A stretch of DNA of 64,000 nucleotides from Streptomyces sp. Sge12. Lineage in GTDB: Bacteria; Actinomycetota; Actinomycetes; Streptomycetales; Streptomycetaceae. Where the stretch lies: assembly GCF_002080455.1 (NCBI RefSeq), contig NZ_CP020555.1, positions 1,798,001-1,862,000 of the forward strand, written 5' to 3'. Each line of letters opens with the position of its first letter. The stretch's first letter is position 1. The notes below the pieces were generated by a model. The model did not search any database, was not told the DNA's origin, and was given only the letters and a program-made list of their open reading frames with translations. Below are positions 62,149-64,000 of this stretch, in pieces. The translations under genes and the position numbers were made by a program.

Positions 62149-63084
62149 GTGAATCTCCCCGACGAAGACCCGCCGCGTCCAGGCGGCGCGACCGACGGCG
62201 CGCGGGCCGGGGCCGCGCCCGCCGGGGCCGCGCCCGCCGGGGCCGCGCCCGCCGGGGCCGCGCCCGCCGGGGCCGCGCCCGCCGGGGCCGCGCCGGCCGG
62301 CGGCCGCTACGGCGAGGCGGTGTTCCGCCCGGAGCTGCCGGGCGAGGACGACCGCATCGACCTCGGCGCGCTCGCCTACGACGATTTCACCCTGGCCCGG
62401 CTGCTGGCGCTGGGGGCCGGGCCCGGCTGGCGCTGCCTGGACGTGGGCGCGGGTACGGGCACCGTCGCCCGGCTCCTCCTGGAGCGGGCCGGAGTCACGG
62501 AGGTCCTGGCCGTCGACCGGGACACGGCCTTCCTGCGGGCGCACCCGACGGCCGGTCTCACCCCGCTGGAGGCGGACATCACCGCCCTGGACTTCAGTCC
62601 GGGCCGGTTCGATCTGGTGCACGCCCGGTTCGTGCTGATGCACCTGCGGAACTGGCCGCGGATGATCGGCAAGCTCGCCTCGCTGGTCGCCCCCGGCGGT
62701 GTGCTGGTCCTCGGCGACGCGGTCGACCTGACCACCCCCGCCGCGCCCACGACCGTGTACGGCCGGGTGATGCGGGCGATGTGGCAGGGGCTGCGGGAGA
62801 GCCTGGGCACCGACGTCTCCTGGGTGCCGGACTGCCCGCGGCACCTGCGGGAGGCCGGCCTGCTGTCCGTGGGGGCCGAGATCCTCGTCCCGCCGCTGCT
62901 GCCGGGCAGCGCCATCAGCCGGTTCTGGGCCGGTACGTGGGACCGGGCGCGGGAGCCGATGAAGGCCACCGGGCTGGTGGACGACGCGGCGATCGACGCG
63001 GCGATCCGCTACCTGGATTCGCCGGAGTGCGCCGCGCTCTCCCCCGGTCTGCTCACCGCCTGGGGCGTGAGGGGCCCGGCCTGA
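62149..63084 (+). CDS. SAM-dependent methyltransferase with AGAAP tandem repeats
   Basis: A 311-residue class I methyltransferase. Motif I is LDVGAGTGTVARLLLE (near residue 100), followed by VLAVDRD, ADITALDF and VLMHLRNW. The first 50 residues contain six AGAAP repeats, probably disordered, encoded by a 15-bp tandem array. GTG 62149 follows GAGG. The substrate is unknown. Confidence 0.87.
   Translation: MNLPDEDPPRPGGATDGARAGAAPAGAAPAGAAPAGAAPAGAAPAGAAPAGGRYGEAVFRPELPGEDDRIDLGALAYDDFTLARLLALGAGPGWRCLDVGAGTGTVARLLLERAGVTEVLAVDRDTAFLRAHPTAGLTPLEADITALDFSPGRFDLVHARFVLMHLRNWPRMIGKLASLVAPGGVLVLGDAVDLTTPAAPTTVYGRVMRAMWQGLRESLGTDVSWVPDCPRHLREAGLLSVGAEILVPPLLPGSAISRFWAGTWDRAREPMKATGLVDDAAIDAAIRYLDSPECAALSPGLLTAWGVRGPA
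62206..62295 (+). repeat. Six tandem 15-bp repeats in the methyltransferase gene
   Basis: The unit gccggggccgcgccc occurs six times in a row (last copy differs in one base), keeping the frame and encoding AGAAP each time. Confidence 0.93.
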
Positions 63085-63120
63085 GCCGGGAGCCGGTCAC
63101 CGGGCCCCAGCGTGTGCGGC

Positions 63121-64000
63121 TCAGTGCTTGCGCAGCCGGGAGTGGTAGTCCTCGGGCGGCAGGAACTTCGACCAGCGCTCCGGGAACTCCGACGGCATCC
63201 CGGCGTCCTCGTCGTCCTCCGACTCGCCCTCCGCCATCGCCCGCCAGGCGGCGGCCCGCGCGATCAGCTGGGCGGCCTCCGCCTCGCGCGCCCGCTCGTT
63301 CGCCTCGCGCGCCGCGGCGGTGGCCACGGAGGGCCAGACCCGGTCGATCGCGGCGTTGACGGCGGCGCCGACCAGCACCGCGAAGGCGGAGATGCCGATC
63401 CACAGCAGTACGGCCACGGGCGCGGCCAGCGATCCGTAGATCGTCGGCCCCTCCACGGTGTTGGTCAGGTAGATCCGCAGCAGGAACGAGCCCAGCACCC
63501 ACATGGCGAGGGCCACCAGCGCCCCCGGCACGTCCTCGATCCACGGCGAGCGCACGGGCACGGACACGTGGTAGAGCGTGGTCAGGAAGGCGATGGACAG
63601 CAGGGTGACCGTCGGCCAGTACAGGACCGCGATCACCTCGGTGCCCCAGGGCACCAGCCGTACGACCGCGTCCGGGCCCACCACCATCAGCGGCAGCACG
63701 ATCGCCCCGATGAGCAGCGCGATGATGTACAGCAGGAAGGCCAGCAGCCGGGTCTTGACGATGCCGCGGTGGCCGTCGAGCCCGTACATCACGGTGATGG
63801 TGTCGATGAAGACGTTGACGGCGCGCGAGCCCGACCAGAGGGCGAAGGCGAAGCCGAGCGAGATCAGGTCGGGGCGGCCGCGTCCGGTGACGTCGTCGAG
63901 GAGGGGCCGCGCGATGTCGTTGACGCCCCGGTCGGAAAGGACGGTGCCGACCGCCCGCAGGATGTTCTCCTCGATGCTCTCGACCGTCCGGGTGTCGGTC
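63121..64000 (-). CDS. YihY/BrkB-family membrane protein (N-terminus cut by window end)
   Basis: The minus-strand frame is open from the window end to TGA at 63121 (about 293 codons). Segments LGFAFALWSGSRAVNVFIDT, LLAFLLYIIALLIGAIVLPL, ALVALAMWVLGSFLLRIYLT and YGSLAAPVAVLLWIGISAFA are transmembrane helices of the YihY (formerly RNase BN) family; the DGHRGIVKTR and TIYGSLAAPVAVLLW motifs are typical. The C-terminus is an acidic cytoplasmic tail. Function is unknown. Confidence 0.88.
   Translation of the reverse strand, partial: TDTRTVESIEENILRAVGTVLSDRGVNDIARPLLDDVTGRGRPDLISLGFAFALWSGSRAVNVFIDTITVMYGLDGHRGIVKTRLLAFLLYIIALLIGAIVLPLMVVGPDAVVRLVPWGTEVIAVLYWPTVTLLSIAFLTTLYHVSVPVRSPWIEDVPGALVALAMWVLGSFLLRIYLTNTVEGPTIYGSLAAPVAVLLWIGISAFAVLVGAAVNAAIDRVWPSVATAAAREANERAREAEAAQLIARAAAWRAMAEGESEDDEDAGMPSEFPERWSKFLPPEDYHSRLRKH

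Overview
The window looks like part of a Streptomyces (or very close actinomycete) chromosome. GC content is very high with strong third-position GC bias, GTG and TTG starts are frequent, many genes overlap by 4 bp (GTGA or ATGA), and marker genes typical of the genus are present: geosmin synthase, an aerobic cobalamin cluster, a SAV_2336-type protein, a DUF2637 protein and several families of GC-rich intergenic repeats. No tRNA, rRNA, CRISPR array, insertion sequence or phage gene was recognised.

Layout. 1-5.5 kb: apparent edge of a lipid-tailed natural-product cluster, with an acyl-CoA dehydrogenase (cut by the window start) and a fatty acyl-AMP ligase on the minus strand, diverging from an acyl-CoA carboxylase beta chain, its epsilon subunit and a type II thioesterase. 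5.6-6.5 kb: a one-domain voltage-gated cation channel. 6.5-14.7 kb: a minus-strand operon encoding an alpha/beta-hydrolase, a caspase-like protease with a VMAP-C-like tail, a MoxR AAA+ ATPase and a 1196-residue vWA-like/trypsin-like/pentapeptide-repeat protein. This matches the vWA-MoxR-VMAP type of NTP-dependent conflict system and is the most interesting locus here. A membrane-anchored active-type trypsin-like protease diverges from it (14.9-15.9 kb). 16-17.7 kb: TetR regulator and SDR oxidoreductase.

17.8-28.4 kb: aerobic corrin-ring synthesis, cobL-cobM-cobK (plus) converging on cobG-cobH-cobIJ (minus), then a cobalamin riboswitch and cobN. 28.5-33.9 kb: small conserved protein, geosmin synthase geoA, two GNAT acetyltransferases and an OsmC-like protein. 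33.9-44.4 kb: purine catabolism, with a three-subunit xanthine dehydrogenase operon, NCS2 purine permease, XdhC maturation factor and a divergent PucR-type regulator, followed by a secreted beta-propeller protein behind a perfect 18-bp palindrome.

44.5-57.3 kb is mixed: a TPR-like protein, GntR/FCD regulator, FhuF-like iron protein behind an iron box, DUF2637 membrane protein, anti-sigma-type ATPase, a decayed pyruvate oxidase pseudogene, a tiny secreted peptide, a repeat-rich probable pseudo-PP2C, and a large secreted subtilase with a divergent regulator. 57.3-64 kb: DUF456 protein, PPOX-type flavoprotein, a two-TM protein resembling the front end of a sensor kinase, rsgA with a possible 23-codon leader ORF, GNAT, VOC, AraC, methyltransferase with a 15-bp tandem repeat, and a YihY-family membrane protein cut by the window end.

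All family assignments were made by reading motifs by eye; no database search was run.
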